Shown in pieces: positions 35,613-44,456 of a stretch of DNA of 64,000 nt. Positions within the stretch are counted from its first letter, which is position 1; every line of letters begins with the position of its first letter. The stretch is from positions 1 to 64,000 of the forward strand of contig JAFVCL010000008.1 in assembly GCA_017479285.1 (NCBI GenBank), read 5' to 3'. A model generated the notes under the pieces. That model was not told where the DNA came from, made no database searches, and saw nothing but the letters and a program-made list of their open reading frames with translations. The translations under genes were made by a program, and so were the position numbers. The stretch is from Lachnospiraceae bacterium. Its GTDB lineage: Bacteria; Bacillota; Clostridia; Lachnospirales; Lachnospiraceae.

Positions 35613-37196
35613 ATGTTAAAAACCTACGCAACCGTCACAAAAAAGATCATACTGTGGATATACGCCCTGATGTCAGTACTGACAGCAGGGCTGTGTCTGT
35701 TTGGGGGGTATTCCGAATACGCGTATAAGAAGTATTTTCCGCTTCCTGACATAGCTTATGTTTTGACAGGTCTGAGCTTTGTTTTATTGATCGGTACGGG
35801 GATACATTTCCTGATGCGTACCTCGTTTTTTGAAAGATTTGAGAAGCCCTGTATTTTCGGGCTCAGTGCTGTTATGCTTGGCTTTACGGTCTTTGCAACG
35901 CATTTTTATTATTTTAAAACAGGCTGGGATGCGGGGATAATGGCGAAAGACGCGGCAGTGCTTGCGGACGGAAATGCCGCAGGTCTCTATAATGCGTATT
36001 ATTCCATTTATCCCAATAATGTTTTTCTGACGGTTATTTTTTCATTGGTGATAAGAGTCGGCAGACTGATCCGCGTCCTTCCGGATTATTATCTTCTGAT
36101 CGTTTTTCAGTGTTTTTCCATGACAGCATGCGGAGTAATGCTTTACTTCGCAACCCGCCGGATCACCGGGAAAAGAACTGCTGCGGCGCTTTCCTGGATA
36201 CTTTTTATAATACTCGGAAATGCTTCTCCGTGGGTTGTAATACCTTATTCGGATACGGTGGGTATGCTCTTTATGACTGTGCTCGTTATTTTGTATGCAT
36301 ACGATAAGCTGCCTTTCCTTATCGGATTCATACTGATAACCGGTTATTATGTAAAACCGGGGGTGCTTATCTTCGGAATCGCTCTCTTACTTTCACACCT
36401 TCCGGGAATTATAAAAAATATCAGGATTAAGAAGACCGTTTACAGGGCAGCGATGGTACTTGCGGGATTCATCGCCGGCTTCATTACGGTAAGGGCGGTA
36501 AATCATTTTAGCGGTTATGAACTCGATGCCGAGAAGCGTATGGGAATGAGCCATTATCTCATGATGGGACTTAACGAGGAATATAACGGCGTTATAAATA
36601 TAGAGGATCAAAATTTTTCTTTTTCTATTCCGACTGCAGAGGAACGACGCGGTGCTAATCTTAAGGTGGCGTGGGAGAGACTCAAGAATATGGGCTTTGG
36701 GGGATTTATAAAGCATCTTGGCAGAAAAATGCTGACCGCTTTTAATGACGGAAGCTTTGCATGGGCGTGTGAGGGAGAGTTCATAACGGAGTATATCTGG
36801 ACAGGACAGGAGAAGATCGAGGCGGTATTCCGGAACTATTATTACCCGGATGGGAAAAATTACGGGATATTTCTTGGCGTTACGCAGAGTGCGTGGATGG
36901 CTGTCCTTGTTCTCGGCGCGGCAGGCGGAGTATGTAATCTTTTCGGCTGCTTAGGCAGGAGGAAAACCGGGAATCCGGGTAAAAGTTCATCCGGCGAAAA
37001 CCTGACGATCACAAAAGAAAAACTACTTACCCTTCTTCTCACAATCGTCGGAACAGTTATCTATGAGATGGTATTTGAGCCGAGGGCAAGGCATATACTT
37101 GTATATCTGCCGATATATATAATGGTGGCAGCCAACGCATACTATGATTTAACCGGGTTCATTTACGACCGGGCTGATGGATCGAAGAACGAATGA
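35613..37196 (+). CDS. Polytopic membrane glycosyltransferase-like protein (GT-C/GT39-like)
   Basis: 527 residues, about twelve helices. The acidic loop-1 motif (YFKTGWDAGIMAKDAAVLADG) and the following AYYSIYPNNVFLTVIF are typical of bacterial membrane glycosyltransferases that use polyprenyl-phosphate sugars (PMT/ArnT-like). A long outside loop (LMMGLNEEYNGVINIEDQ) and a Gly/Lys/Asn-rich cytoplasmic insertion (RRKTGNPGKSSSGENL) are seen. Starts one base after the pseB stop, so it is coupled. Acceptor unknown. In context it may add a decoration to the glycan outside the membrane. Confidence 0.72.
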   Translation: MLKTYATVTKKIILWIYALMSVLTAGLCLFGGYSEYAYKKYFPLPDIAYVLTGLSFVLLIGTGIHFLMRTSFFERFEKPCIFGLSAVMLGFTVFATHFYYFKTGWDAGIMAKDAAVLADGNAAGLYNAYYSIYPNNVFLTVIFSLVIRVGRLIRVLPDYYLLIVFQCFSMTACGVMLYFATRRITGKRTAAALSWILFIILGNASPWVVIPYSDTVGMLFMTVLVILYAYDKLPFLIGFILITGYYVKPGVLIFGIALLLSHLPGIIKNIRIKKTVYRAAMVLAGFIAGFITVRAVNHFSGYELDAEKRMGMSHYLMMGLNEEYNGVINIEDQNFSFSIPTAEERRGANLKVAWERLKNMGFGGFIKHLGRKMLTAFNDGSFAWACEGEFITEYIWTGQEKIEAVFRNYYYPDGKNYGIFLGVTQSAWMAVLVLGAAGGVCNLFGCLGRRKTGNPGKSSSGENLTITKEKLLTLLLTIVGTVIYEMVFEPRARHILVYLPIYIMVAANAYYDLTGFIYDRADGSKNE

Positions 37197-37254
37197 TAAT
37201 ATGCAAAAAGTAAAGGATAACCCCGGGACTTACAAAAGCGAAGGATAAATATTT

Positions 37255-38892
37255 ATGGCACTTAGGATAATTTACACAATCTGCTTTATTGCGCTTTGCG
37301 CGATCGACCAGTTCTCCGGAAGCTTAACGGGGAGGGTTCAGTTTGTGACCACAAATCTTACAGGAGTGGTCATGGCTGTGATCATTCTTAGCGCATACGA
37401 CATAAAAAGCTTTAAGAAACCTGTTTATGCCATCTGGGCGGGGATATGTCTCGTGGGGGCACCGATAGCGGTTGTAACGGGACTTAAGGTTTATCCATAC
37501 AAAGGACAGTGGATATCCGGAGTATTAAATGTATGCATCTACGGTTTTATCGCGATAAGGGTGCTCCTTGAAATGGTAAGCAGGAGAAGGGCTGAAAAGG
37601 CAGGCGGTTTAAGCTCCGGCGTAAGATGGAGCGTTTTTATTCTCTGGTCGGGAATGCTGATCCTTATGTTGGCATCAAGGAATGAGAGCATCTGGCCTTT
37701 ATGGTTTTTGTTCATGTTTGGAAGCTTTTATCTTACGGATTATGGTCCGGAAAGACTAAAAAAGCTGTACCTCGGAGCGATTGACGGAGTTATCATAAGC
37801 TTTTTTATCATACAGGGACTGGCATTACTGTTCAGACCTTATGATGAGGCAAGATATTTGGGAATGTATCTTAATCCGAACATCAATGCGCTGTTCTATA
37901 CAATGAGTTATTGTGCATTGCTGTGCAAGTGGTTCATACTAAAAAAGGAAAATAAAATACTCATTCTCAGAATCCTGTGCGGTCTTTTCGGGGCGGCTAT
38001 GTACGGCTTTGGCGTACTCACGGGCTGTAAGAGTGCCCTTCTTGCAATGATCGCTGTTACAGTCGTATTTCTGATCTGCATACTGAGGTATGAAAAGAAA
38101 AAAATAATCGCATTTTTCAGGATAAGTGTTTTCATTGCGGTCGTTGCCGTGGTAAGCGTACCGATAACCTACGGGGCGGTAAGATATATGCCAACGATCC
38201 ATCTTCACCCGATATATTTTGAGGGAGAATACGCCGATTGGAAGGTACTCCCGGGGGAACCGAGGGATTCTGAGAAATATATTTCCTTTGACGAAATGGT
38301 TTCGACAAATTTAGGAAGGATCTTTCTTTTCTGGAAACCTGTGGGTGAATCTGCCGGGAGTCTGATACCGGGATCCGAAGTGATCGCGGCTCAGGAGACA
38401 ACATTGGATACAGAGTCTTATACTGATAGCGGTAAAGGGCAGCTCGGTGAAGCGGAACAACCCGGGTATCTCTACAAGGGGGAGGGGATTCCGGATTCAT
38501 TTACGATAAGAAAGCTCATATACGGATATTACATCCCGAAGCTGAACCTTCTTGGACATTCAAATTCCGATGACGGAGTGGACATACTGGAGTTTTACAG
38601 AGCACCGCATGCTCACAATTTCCTCATCCAGTTTGCGTTTTCCTTTGGTATACCTGCGGCGCTTTTTACGATCGCGATGGTCCTTACGTGCGCGGTGCAT
38701 TTCTTTAAGCTTCTTAAAAGAAATCGGGATGAGTTTGCGTGTATAATGGGGACATTTGTGACAGCCTTTGTTGTATTTGGAATGTTAGAGTATGACTGGA
38801 GGCTTGGACAGTTCAGCTTCTTTGCGTTCTTCTTTTTCTTTAAGACCGCTGTAAACAGGGAGGGGCAGGAGCTTACTCAAAAAACGGATTGA
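37255..38892 (+). CDS. O-antigen ligase/Wzy-like polymerase family membrane protein
   Basis: 545 residues, about ten to twelve helices and a long outside loop at about residues 320-440 (IHLHPIYFEGEYADWK through the Asp/Glu-rich part to YGYYIPKLNLLGHSNSD). This topology and the GMYLNPNINALFYTMSY segment, then the TGCKSALLAMI helix, are those of the Wzy/WaaL (O-antigen ligase) family; the loop normally holds the catalytic residues and RAPHAHNFLIQ is the conserved His/Asn motif near its end. It would polymerise repeat units or ligate the chain. No flippase (Wzx) is seen, while an ABC exporter is, so ligase use is at least as likely as polymerase. AAGGA before ATG 37255. Confidence 0.85.
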   Translation: MALRIIYTICFIALCAIDQFSGSLTGRVQFVTTNLTGVVMAVIILSAYDIKSFKKPVYAIWAGICLVGAPIAVVTGLKVYPYKGQWISGVLNVCIYGFIAIRVLLEMVSRRRAEKAGGLSSGVRWSVFILWSGMLILMLASRNESIWPLWFLFMFGSFYLTDYGPERLKKLYLGAIDGVIISFFIIQGLALLFRPYDEARYLGMYLNPNINALFYTMSYCALLCKWFILKKENKILILRILCGLFGAAMYGFGVLTGCKSALLAMIAVTVVFLICILRYEKKKIIAFFRISVFIAVVAVVSVPITYGAVRYMPTIHLHPIYFEGEYADWKVLPGEPRDSEKYISFDEMVSTNLGRIFLFWKPVGESAGSLIPGSEVIAAQETTLDTESYTDSGKGQLGEAEQPGYLYKGEGIPDSFTIRKLIYGYYIPKLNLLGHSNSDDGVDILEFYRAPHAHNFLIQFAFSFGIPAALFTIAMVLTCAVHFFKLLKRNRDEFACIMGTFVTAFVVFGMLEYDWRLGQFSFFAFFFFFKTAVNREGQELTQKTD

Positions 38893-38903
38893 TACAGTAA
38901 CGA

Positions 38904-40358
38904 CTATAAGGACTCATCGATGAAACTGATCAGATCCAGGGCGATGATAAAGTTTCCGGCCTCATTGTAGTGGACACCGTCAGAGCGGCAGTAATCCGTA
39001 AAGTTTTCCTGTGTAATAACGCCAGGCTCTGTAAGATCATACAGAAGAGCTCCGTATTCGGAGGATACTTCGGAGGCTGAAGCCCTGTAGGAGGAAAGGA
39101 CATCTCCTGTTTCGGAAAATGCGGCAGTTCCGTTATTTCCTACCGTTACAAAGCCGGGGGACATGACCAGTATCCTGCTGTCCGGGTATTTTGATAAAAG
39201 AAGCTCGCTTGCAGTCCTGAGCGCTCCGGAGAAGGAGAGCGTATCGTACGGATCCGCGGGATTATCCGCCGGGGCACCGCGGAAATAGTCATTTAATCCG
39301 AATTCTATAATAAATAAGAGTTTGTCACAGTCTTTCATTGCAATGTCTGTTTCTCTCCACAGAGCGTCAGGGTCACTTAACTGACCGCCGAAGATTTCGT
39401 CTTCACCGTCTGTGGGGATCCTTGCAGCGGGGGTTCCGCCGATGGCTTTGCAGATGACCTTCGCCTTTGAAAAATTAGAGATAATACTATCAATTGAAGT
39501 ATCGTCGCGGAAAAGGGCAAATATACTGTCACCGAGAACAACAATACAGGTATCCGAAAGATCGCGGCTCTCATAATAATTTACATCGTAAGAGCGGATA
39601 TTATCCAAAAGCTTATCTGCCGAAGTACCCACATTTTCACGGGGAATCTCAAAAAAACCTGCCATTATCATCGGGATGAATCTCTCGCCGAAATCCCTGT
39701 CTACAAGTATATCCGAGCCGTCTTCGTATAAATACGGGTTTGCAAAAAGCCACTCTGAAAGCGACGGAATATGGAACCTTATGTTCGTATTGCCGGTAAA
39801 ACATGCGGCTATGCGCTCATAATACCCGGGCAGCCCGGAAAGCTGCTCGGAAGAAAGAGACGCGTAATGAGCCGGACTGTAATAGGGAAAGACTATTTCA
39901 ACATCGGTCATCTCGTCAAATGTGGCAAAAGGTTTGAAATATTTTTCAACCGCTCTTTCGAATCCCGCGCCTTTTCCGGCTATATCCGCGAGGATAAGGG
40001 GGTCTATACCGAGATAGATTATCGAATGTCTTTCCTCTGTGCCCCTGACAAAATTTTTGCGGTAGTCTGAAAGATATCCGAGGCTTTTTTTATCATCGAA
40101 CACTTCTTTTGCAACATAGGAGCGCTGGAGAGTATAAAGCTCGAAGGTATCCGCACTGTAACAGCTTATATCATACATTGACAGAAAACAGACCGAATAG
40201 TCGGAGTTTTTCATCGCCTCCATATCGGAGATGTAGCCGGGATCCTTTGAAGCCGTTATGCCTCTGATGATTAAAAAGAGCGTGATAAGAACCGCTGCTG
40301 CAAAAAGCGGCAGCAAAACGGTTAAGATTCTATTATTTTTTTCTTTTCTGATGTCCAT
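38904..40358 (-). CDS. Membrane-anchored SGNH/GDSL hydrolase
   Basis: 484 residues from ATG 40358. An N-terminal helix (ILTVLLPLFAAAVLITLFLII) anchors it outside. The C-terminal half has the SGNH blocks in order: VVLGDSIFALF (nucleophile Ser), the Gly of KAIGGTPAARIP, FGLNDYFRG (Asn) and RSDGVHYNEAGN (Asp-x-x-His). The N-terminal half (about residues 35-290) is not recognised and is unusual for a simple esterase. Such enzymes commonly transfer or remove O-acetyl groups on polysaccharide. It is on the opposite strand to its neighbours and divergent from the MBOAT gene. The N-terminal domain's role is unknown. Confidence 0.8.
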   Translation of the reverse strand: MDIRKEKNNRILTVLLPLFAAAVLITLFLIIRGITASKDPGYISDMEAMKNSDYSVCFLSMYDISCYSADTFELYTLQRSYVAKEVFDDKKSLGYLSDYRKNFVRGTEERHSIIYLGIDPLILADIAGKGAGFERAVEKYFKPFATFDEMTDVEIVFPYYSPAHYASLSSEQLSGLPGYYERIAACFTGNTNIRFHIPSLSEWLFANPYLYEDGSDILVDRDFGERFIPMIMAGFFEIPRENVGTSADKLLDNIRSYDVNYYESRDLSDTCIVVLGDSIFALFRDDTSIDSIISNFSKAKVICKAIGGTPAARIPTDGEDEIFGGQLSDPDALWRETDIAMKDCDKLLFIIEFGLNDYFRGAPADNPADPYDTLSFSGALRTASELLLSKYPDSRILVMSPGFVTVGNNGTAAFSETGDVLSSYRASASEVSSEYGALLYDLTEPGVITQENFTDYCRSDGVHYNEAGNFIIALDLISFIDESL

Positions 40359-40364
40359 ATCTCT

Positions 40365-40393
40365 ATAATATACTTTTGGCTCCGATATTTCAA
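40365..40393 (-). promoter_or_regulatory. Candidate promoter of the SGNH hydrolase gene
   Basis: On the minus strand: TTGAAA (40393-40388), 17-base spacer, TATTAT (40370-40365). The -10 ends six bases before ATG 40358, so the transcript would be leaderless or nearly so. The same -35 bases read TTTCAA on the plus strand, with a weak TAGAAT 17 bases on (40411-40416), possibly for the divergent MBOAT gene. Confidence 0.5.
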
Positions 40394-40453
40394 TCGGTTT
40401 GCGTTTGTGGTAGAATAAAGGATATATATTTTTTAATGGGAGCGGCACTTAAG

Positions 40454-41938
40454 ATGCTGTTTAATTCGATACCTTTTTTACTCTTTTTTCCGATAGTCGC
40501 CTGTCTTTATCTGGTTCTTCCGAAGAAGGCCAATTATGTATGGCTTCTGCTTGCCAGCTACTATTTTTATATGAGCTGGAATCCGAAGTATGTCGTATTG
40601 ATACTGTTTACGACAGTGGTTACCTATGTGACCGGGCTTCTTATCGGCAGTGGGAAGACAAGCGGAAACAGAAGACTTTGGATGATCGTGGGATTGGTCT
40701 TGAACTTTGGGCTTCTGTTTTTCTTCAAGTATTTTGATTTCTTCCTGAAAAACATAAACAGGGTTTTGAGTCTTGCAAAGATAACGGCAATTGATAATCC
40801 TTTTGACATCTTACTTCCCGTCGGTATTTCCTTCTATACATTTCAGGCGGTGGGTTATTGCATAGATGTCTACAGGGGAGACATAAAAGCCGAAAAGAAC
40901 TTCATAAAGTACGCGCTTTTCGTAAGCTTCTTTCCGCAGCTTGTGGCCGGACCTATTGAGAGAAGCAAAAACCTTCTTGTCCAGATCGACAGGATGGGCA
41001 GAGAAAGGCTTTGGAACCGCGATAAAGCAGTTTCGGGCTTCGGCATGATGCTCTGGGGATTATTCATGAAAATGGTGATCGCCGACAGGGTTTCGATATT
41101 CGTGGATAATGTATTTTCAATGGCTTATACTGCCGGGACTGTGGAGACTGTCCTCGGAGCAATGGCGTTCTCACTCCAGATATATGCCGATTTTGCCGGG
41201 TATTCCGCAGTTGCTATCGGAGCCGCACGTGTTATGGGATTCGACCTTATGGAGAATTTCAACACGCCATATTTTGCCACAAGCATACCGGATTTCTGGC
41301 ACAGATGGCATATCTCATTAAGTACATGGTTCAGGGATTATGTCTATATCCCCCTGGGAGGTAACAGAAAAGGAAGGGCAAGAAAATATCTGAATATCAT
41401 GGTGACATTTCTTGTGAGCGGACTCTGGCACGGAGCGGCATGGAGTTATGTTGTCTGGGGAGGTATCCATGGTATATATCAGGTAACAGGCGATCTTTTA
41501 AAACCTGTAAAAACGAAACTTGTTTCGGTACTGCACCTTAAAAAGGATTCGTTCGGTCACAAGGCGGGGCAGATATTCGTAACATATATACTTGTTGTGT
41601 TTGCGTGGATTTTTTTCAGAGCAGATTCCCTGGGGGATGCTTTTTTCTACATCAGGCGGATGTTTACCCATCCCAACTTCTGGACACTGTTTGACGAATC
41701 AATTTATACCTGGGGACTTGACAGACGGGAAGCGGGAGTGCTTTTTGCGGCGATACTCGCACTTGTGCTCGTCTCTGTCGTCCGTTACAAAAAAGGTATC
41801 GATATCGGAAGCTTTCTCCTCAAACAGGATCTCTGGTTCAGATGGGTGATATTTATTGTACTTATAATCGCTATAATAGTATTTGGAGAGTACGGTATTG
41901 ATTTCGACTCGAATAAATTTATTTATTTTGATTTTTAG
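40454..41938 (+). CDS. MBOAT family O-acyltransferase (AlgI/DltB-like)
   Basis: 494 residues from ATG 40454; GGGAG lies 11 bases upstream, and homology begins at MLFNSIPFLLFFP. About ten helices with family motifs: ILLPVGISFYTFQAVGY, FFPQLVAGPIERSKNL, SLQIYADFAGYSAVAIG, NFNTPYFATSIPDFWHRWHISLS and the active-site His in SGLWHGAAWSYVVWGG. Such proteins pass acyl groups across the membrane to an outside partner that acylates a polymer. The partner is likely the next gene (AlgJ-like), 12 bases downstream. Wall polymer or glycan acylation is expected from context. Confidence 0.93.
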   Translation: MLFNSIPFLLFFPIVACLYLVLPKKANYVWLLLASYYFYMSWNPKYVVLILFTTVVTYVTGLLIGSGKTSGNRRLWMIVGLVLNFGLLFFFKYFDFFLKNINRVLSLAKITAIDNPFDILLPVGISFYTFQAVGYCIDVYRGDIKAEKNFIKYALFVSFFPQLVAGPIERSKNLLVQIDRMGRERLWNRDKAVSGFGMMLWGLFMKMVIADRVSIFVDNVFSMAYTAGTVETVLGAMAFSLQIYADFAGYSAVAIGAARVMGFDLMENFNTPYFATSIPDFWHRWHISLSTWFRDYVYIPLGGNRKGRARKYLNIMVTFLVSGLWHGAAWSYVVWGGIHGIYQVTGDLLKPVKTKLVSVLHLKKDSFGHKAGQIFVTYILVVFAWIFFRADSLGDAFFYIRRMFTHPNFWTLFDESIYTWGLDRREAGVLFAAILALVLVSVVRYKKGIDIGSFLLKQDLWFRWVIFIVLIIAIIVFGEYGIDFDSNKFIYFDF

Positions 41939-41950
41939 GATTGATATAAG

Positions 41951-43420
41951 ATGGACACTAAACCGGTTGAAAATATAGAGAATATGGGTACTGCTCCGGG
42001 GAAGAAAACAGCCGGAAGAATAAGAAAGCTTATCGCTATCATCGCTTTTTTTGCGGTGACTTTTCTGTGTGTATCGGCAGTATACCGTGTTCTTTCATGG
42101 AAGGATACGACAGGAGACTATATATCCTCGGTAAAGCAGCTTGAAGCGACAGACAAAGATCTGATAGATGTGGCTTTTGTCGGAAGCAGCCATTGCTACT
42201 GCGGTATAGGTCCCAATTTCCTGTGGGAGCAAAAGGGAATCTCCGGCTTTGATATGGCGATATCCGGCATGGATAAGGACTCCGCATACTATAACCTCAG
42301 AAACCTTTTGAAAACTCAGTCTCCAAAGGTTGTTTTTGTGGATATGTTCGAGCTTACCTATGACGAGCATGCCGTAGACGGAAATATTTACAGGAATATA
42401 CTCTCGCTGCCCTTTTCAGCAGACTCGGTAAGGCTTGTGATGGACTACGCCGAAAAGGATAAATGGGCTGACTATATAGCAAGGTTTCCGATAATCCATA
42501 CCCGTTACAGGGAGCTGAAAAAATATGACTTCTATCCTTTCAAGCCGAATAATTATATTCGCGGGGAGAGTCTTACATACGGTGCTGCCCCCGTTCCCTA
42601 CCCGGAATACGCAGGAGGGGAGATCGTTCCCGGAGAGCTTTCCGAGAAAAATATGCTCTGGCTCGAAAGACTTTATGAGCTTTCGGAAAAGGAGGGATTT
42701 GAACTTGTATTTATGGTTCTTCCCTTTACATCAAAGGCGGAGGACCAGCGCCTTATGGATGCGGCTGCCGTCTATGCCTCCGAGAGAGGGATCAGGATGC
42801 TGGACTTTAACCGCATGAGAGATGAGATCGGCTTTGACTATGCGACGGACTTCGTGGACTATACGCATCTTAACATGTCCGGAGCGGAAAAGCTGAGCAC
42901 ATATATTGCGGATTATCTCGATGAGAATTTCGACCTGCCCGACCATAGGGGCGATCCGAAATACCGGCAGTGGGAGGAGGATGTAAAGTACAACAGGATT
43001 CTCGACTACGAGTTCAGGATAAACAATACCTGGGCGCTTGATGATATCGTCGATCTTATTAAGCCCGGAAATGTGACGCTTGCGATAATCAGCCTTGAGG
43101 GTAATTTTACCGGGGCTGATACAGATTATTACGCAGCGCTGTCAAAGCTCGGAATGGAGCGGGAGGACTATGAGAAGGGCGGCAAGTGGATCTACGAGAA
43201 CGGGAAACTTGAGAAGGTTTACGAGAATGTACTTGGGGCGGAGCCATATATCAGGGAACTTAGCGAGACTGACACTTTGCAGATAAGATATGAAGGAGAT
43301 TATAATTTCCCGGACAACATAACGATCAACCGTGAATATTACCATAATCACGGAGCGTATCTCGGAATTACCATTTACAATACAGCGCTCGACAGAGTTA
43401 TCTGTATGAGAAATTATTGA
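41951..43420 (+). CDS. AlgJ/DltD-like SGNH-fold partner of the MBOAT acyltransferase
   Basis: 489 residues: an N-terminal anchor helix (LIAIIAFFAVTFLCVSAV), then an SGNH-like domain with the nucleophile in VAFVGSSHCYCGIG and the Asp-His pair in FVDYTHLNMSGAEKL (about residue 305). From about residue 335 there is an extra domain of about 150 residues (NRILDYEFRINNTWALDDIVDLI...), whose beta-rich layout resembles ILEI-type domains; that likeness is weak. Gene order MBOAT then SGNH partner matches the alginate and D-alanylation style systems, and the two are likely cotranscribed. Which polymer is acylated is unknown. Confidence 0.8.
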   Translation: MDTKPVENIENMGTAPGKKTAGRIRKLIAIIAFFAVTFLCVSAVYRVLSWKDTTGDYISSVKQLEATDKDLIDVAFVGSSHCYCGIGPNFLWEQKGISGFDMAISGMDKDSAYYNLRNLLKTQSPKVVFVDMFELTYDEHAVDGNIYRNILSLPFSADSVRLVMDYAEKDKWADYIARFPIIHTRYRELKKYDFYPFKPNNYIRGESLTYGAAPVPYPEYAGGEIVPGELSEKNMLWLERLYELSEKEGFELVFMVLPFTSKAEDQRLMDAAAVYASERGIRMLDFNRMRDEIGFDYATDFVDYTHLNMSGAEKLSTYIADYLDENFDLPDHRGDPKYRQWEEDVKYNRILDYEFRINNTWALDDIVDLIKPGNVTLAIISLEGNFTGADTDYYAALSKLGMEREDYEKGGKWIYENGKLEKVYENVLGAEPYIRELSETDTLQIRYEGDYNFPDNITINREYYHNHGAYLGITIYNTALDRVICMRNY

Positions 43421-43478
43421 CGGATATTCAGGGAGATCACCGGTGAATCGGAAAATTAGTTAGGGGTATCAGAGGTTT

Positions 43479-44456
43479 ATGGACAAAATAGCAGTGCTTA
43501 TACCGTGCTACAATGAGGCACAGACTGTAGGAAAGGTTATAGCGGATGCCAGAGCGGCTCTTCCCGAGGCGGTTATTTACGTATACAATAACAACTCTTC
43601 GGACGATACAGAAAAGATCGCAAGGGAAGCGGGCGCAGTCGTTCGAAATGAGTACAAGCAGGGCAAGGGAAATGTTATAAGGAGAATGTTCCGCGAGATT
43701 GATGCGGAATGCTATCTGATGATCGACGGAGATGATACATACGATCTTGAGACGGCGCGGGAGATGACGGATCTTGTATTAAAACACAACGCCGATATGG
43801 TAGTCGGAGACAGGCTTTCATCCACCTACTTTACGGAAAACAAGCGTCCTTTCCATAACTTTGGAAACAGCCTGATGAGATGGAGTATCAATTCGCTTTT
43901 TAAGTCGGATATAAGAGACATAATGACGGGGTACAGGGCGCTTTCCTTTGAACTTGTAAAGACCTTCCCTGTGTTTTCAAAAGGCTTTGAGATAGAAACC
44001 GAGCTTACCATACATGCGGTAAACTACAATATGCAGGTCGAAAATGTGATAACGAGGTACAGGGACAGACCCCAGGGCAGCATCTCGAAACTTAACACCT
44101 TCTCGGACGGATTTAAGGTCATAAGAAAAATGATCGTGCTTTACAAGAATTACAGACCGTTTAATTTCTTTGGATTCTTTGCGCTGATCCTGCTGCTTGC
44201 GGCACTTATACTTATGATCCCGATAATCATAGAATTCTTTGAGACCGGACTTGTTCCGAGGTTTCCAACGTTGATCGCCAGCGGATTCATTGCTGTTGCG
44301 GGGTTACAGTCTATGTTTACCGGCTTTATGCTGAGTGTTATAAACTCAAAGGATCTGAAGGATTTTGAATACAGATTCACAAGAGTCCACGACCACAAGA
44401 AAAGTATTATGAGGAAGGATGGGGAGAGTGAAAATAATTTCACCGGAGACAGATAA
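43479..44456 (+). CDS. GT2 family glycosyltransferase with two C-terminal membrane helices
   Basis: 325 residues. GT-A domain: IAVLIPCYNEAQTVGKV, VYNNNSSDDTEKIA, KQGKGNVIRRMF, the DGDDTYDLE metal motif and RPQGSISKLNTFSDG. Two helices (FFGFFALILLLAALILMIPII and FIAVAGLQSMFTGFMLSVI) follow, as in polyprenyl-phosphate mannosyl/glucosyl transferases (DPM-like). It would make polyprenyl-phosphate-linked sugar for GT-C enzymes. The next gene starts on the very base after its stop. Sugar not deducible. Confidence 0.9.
   Translation: MDKIAVLIPCYNEAQTVGKVIADARAALPEAVIYVYNNNSSDDTEKIAREAGAVVRNEYKQGKGNVIRRMFREIDAECYLMIDGDDTYDLETAREMTDLVLKHNADMVVGDRLSSTYFTENKRPFHNFGNSLMRWSINSLFKSDIRDIMTGYRALSFELVKTFPVFSKGFEIETELTIHAVNYNMQVENVITRYRDRPQGSISKLNTFSDGFKVIRKMIVLYKNYRPFNFFGFFALILLLAALILMIPIIIEFFETGLVPRFPTLIASGFIAVAGLQSMFTGFMLSVINSKDLKDFEYRFTRVHDHKKSIMRKDGESENNFTGDR

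Noticed and set aside
37255..38892. Wzx-type flippase
   Set aside because: The helix layout and large outside loop with the NPN and His/Asn motifs fit the O-antigen ligase/polymerase family, not a flippase.
43437..43446. TCACCGGTGA palindrome
   Set aside because: A single 10-base palindrome without a recognisable operator or restriction context; expected by chance in a region of this size.
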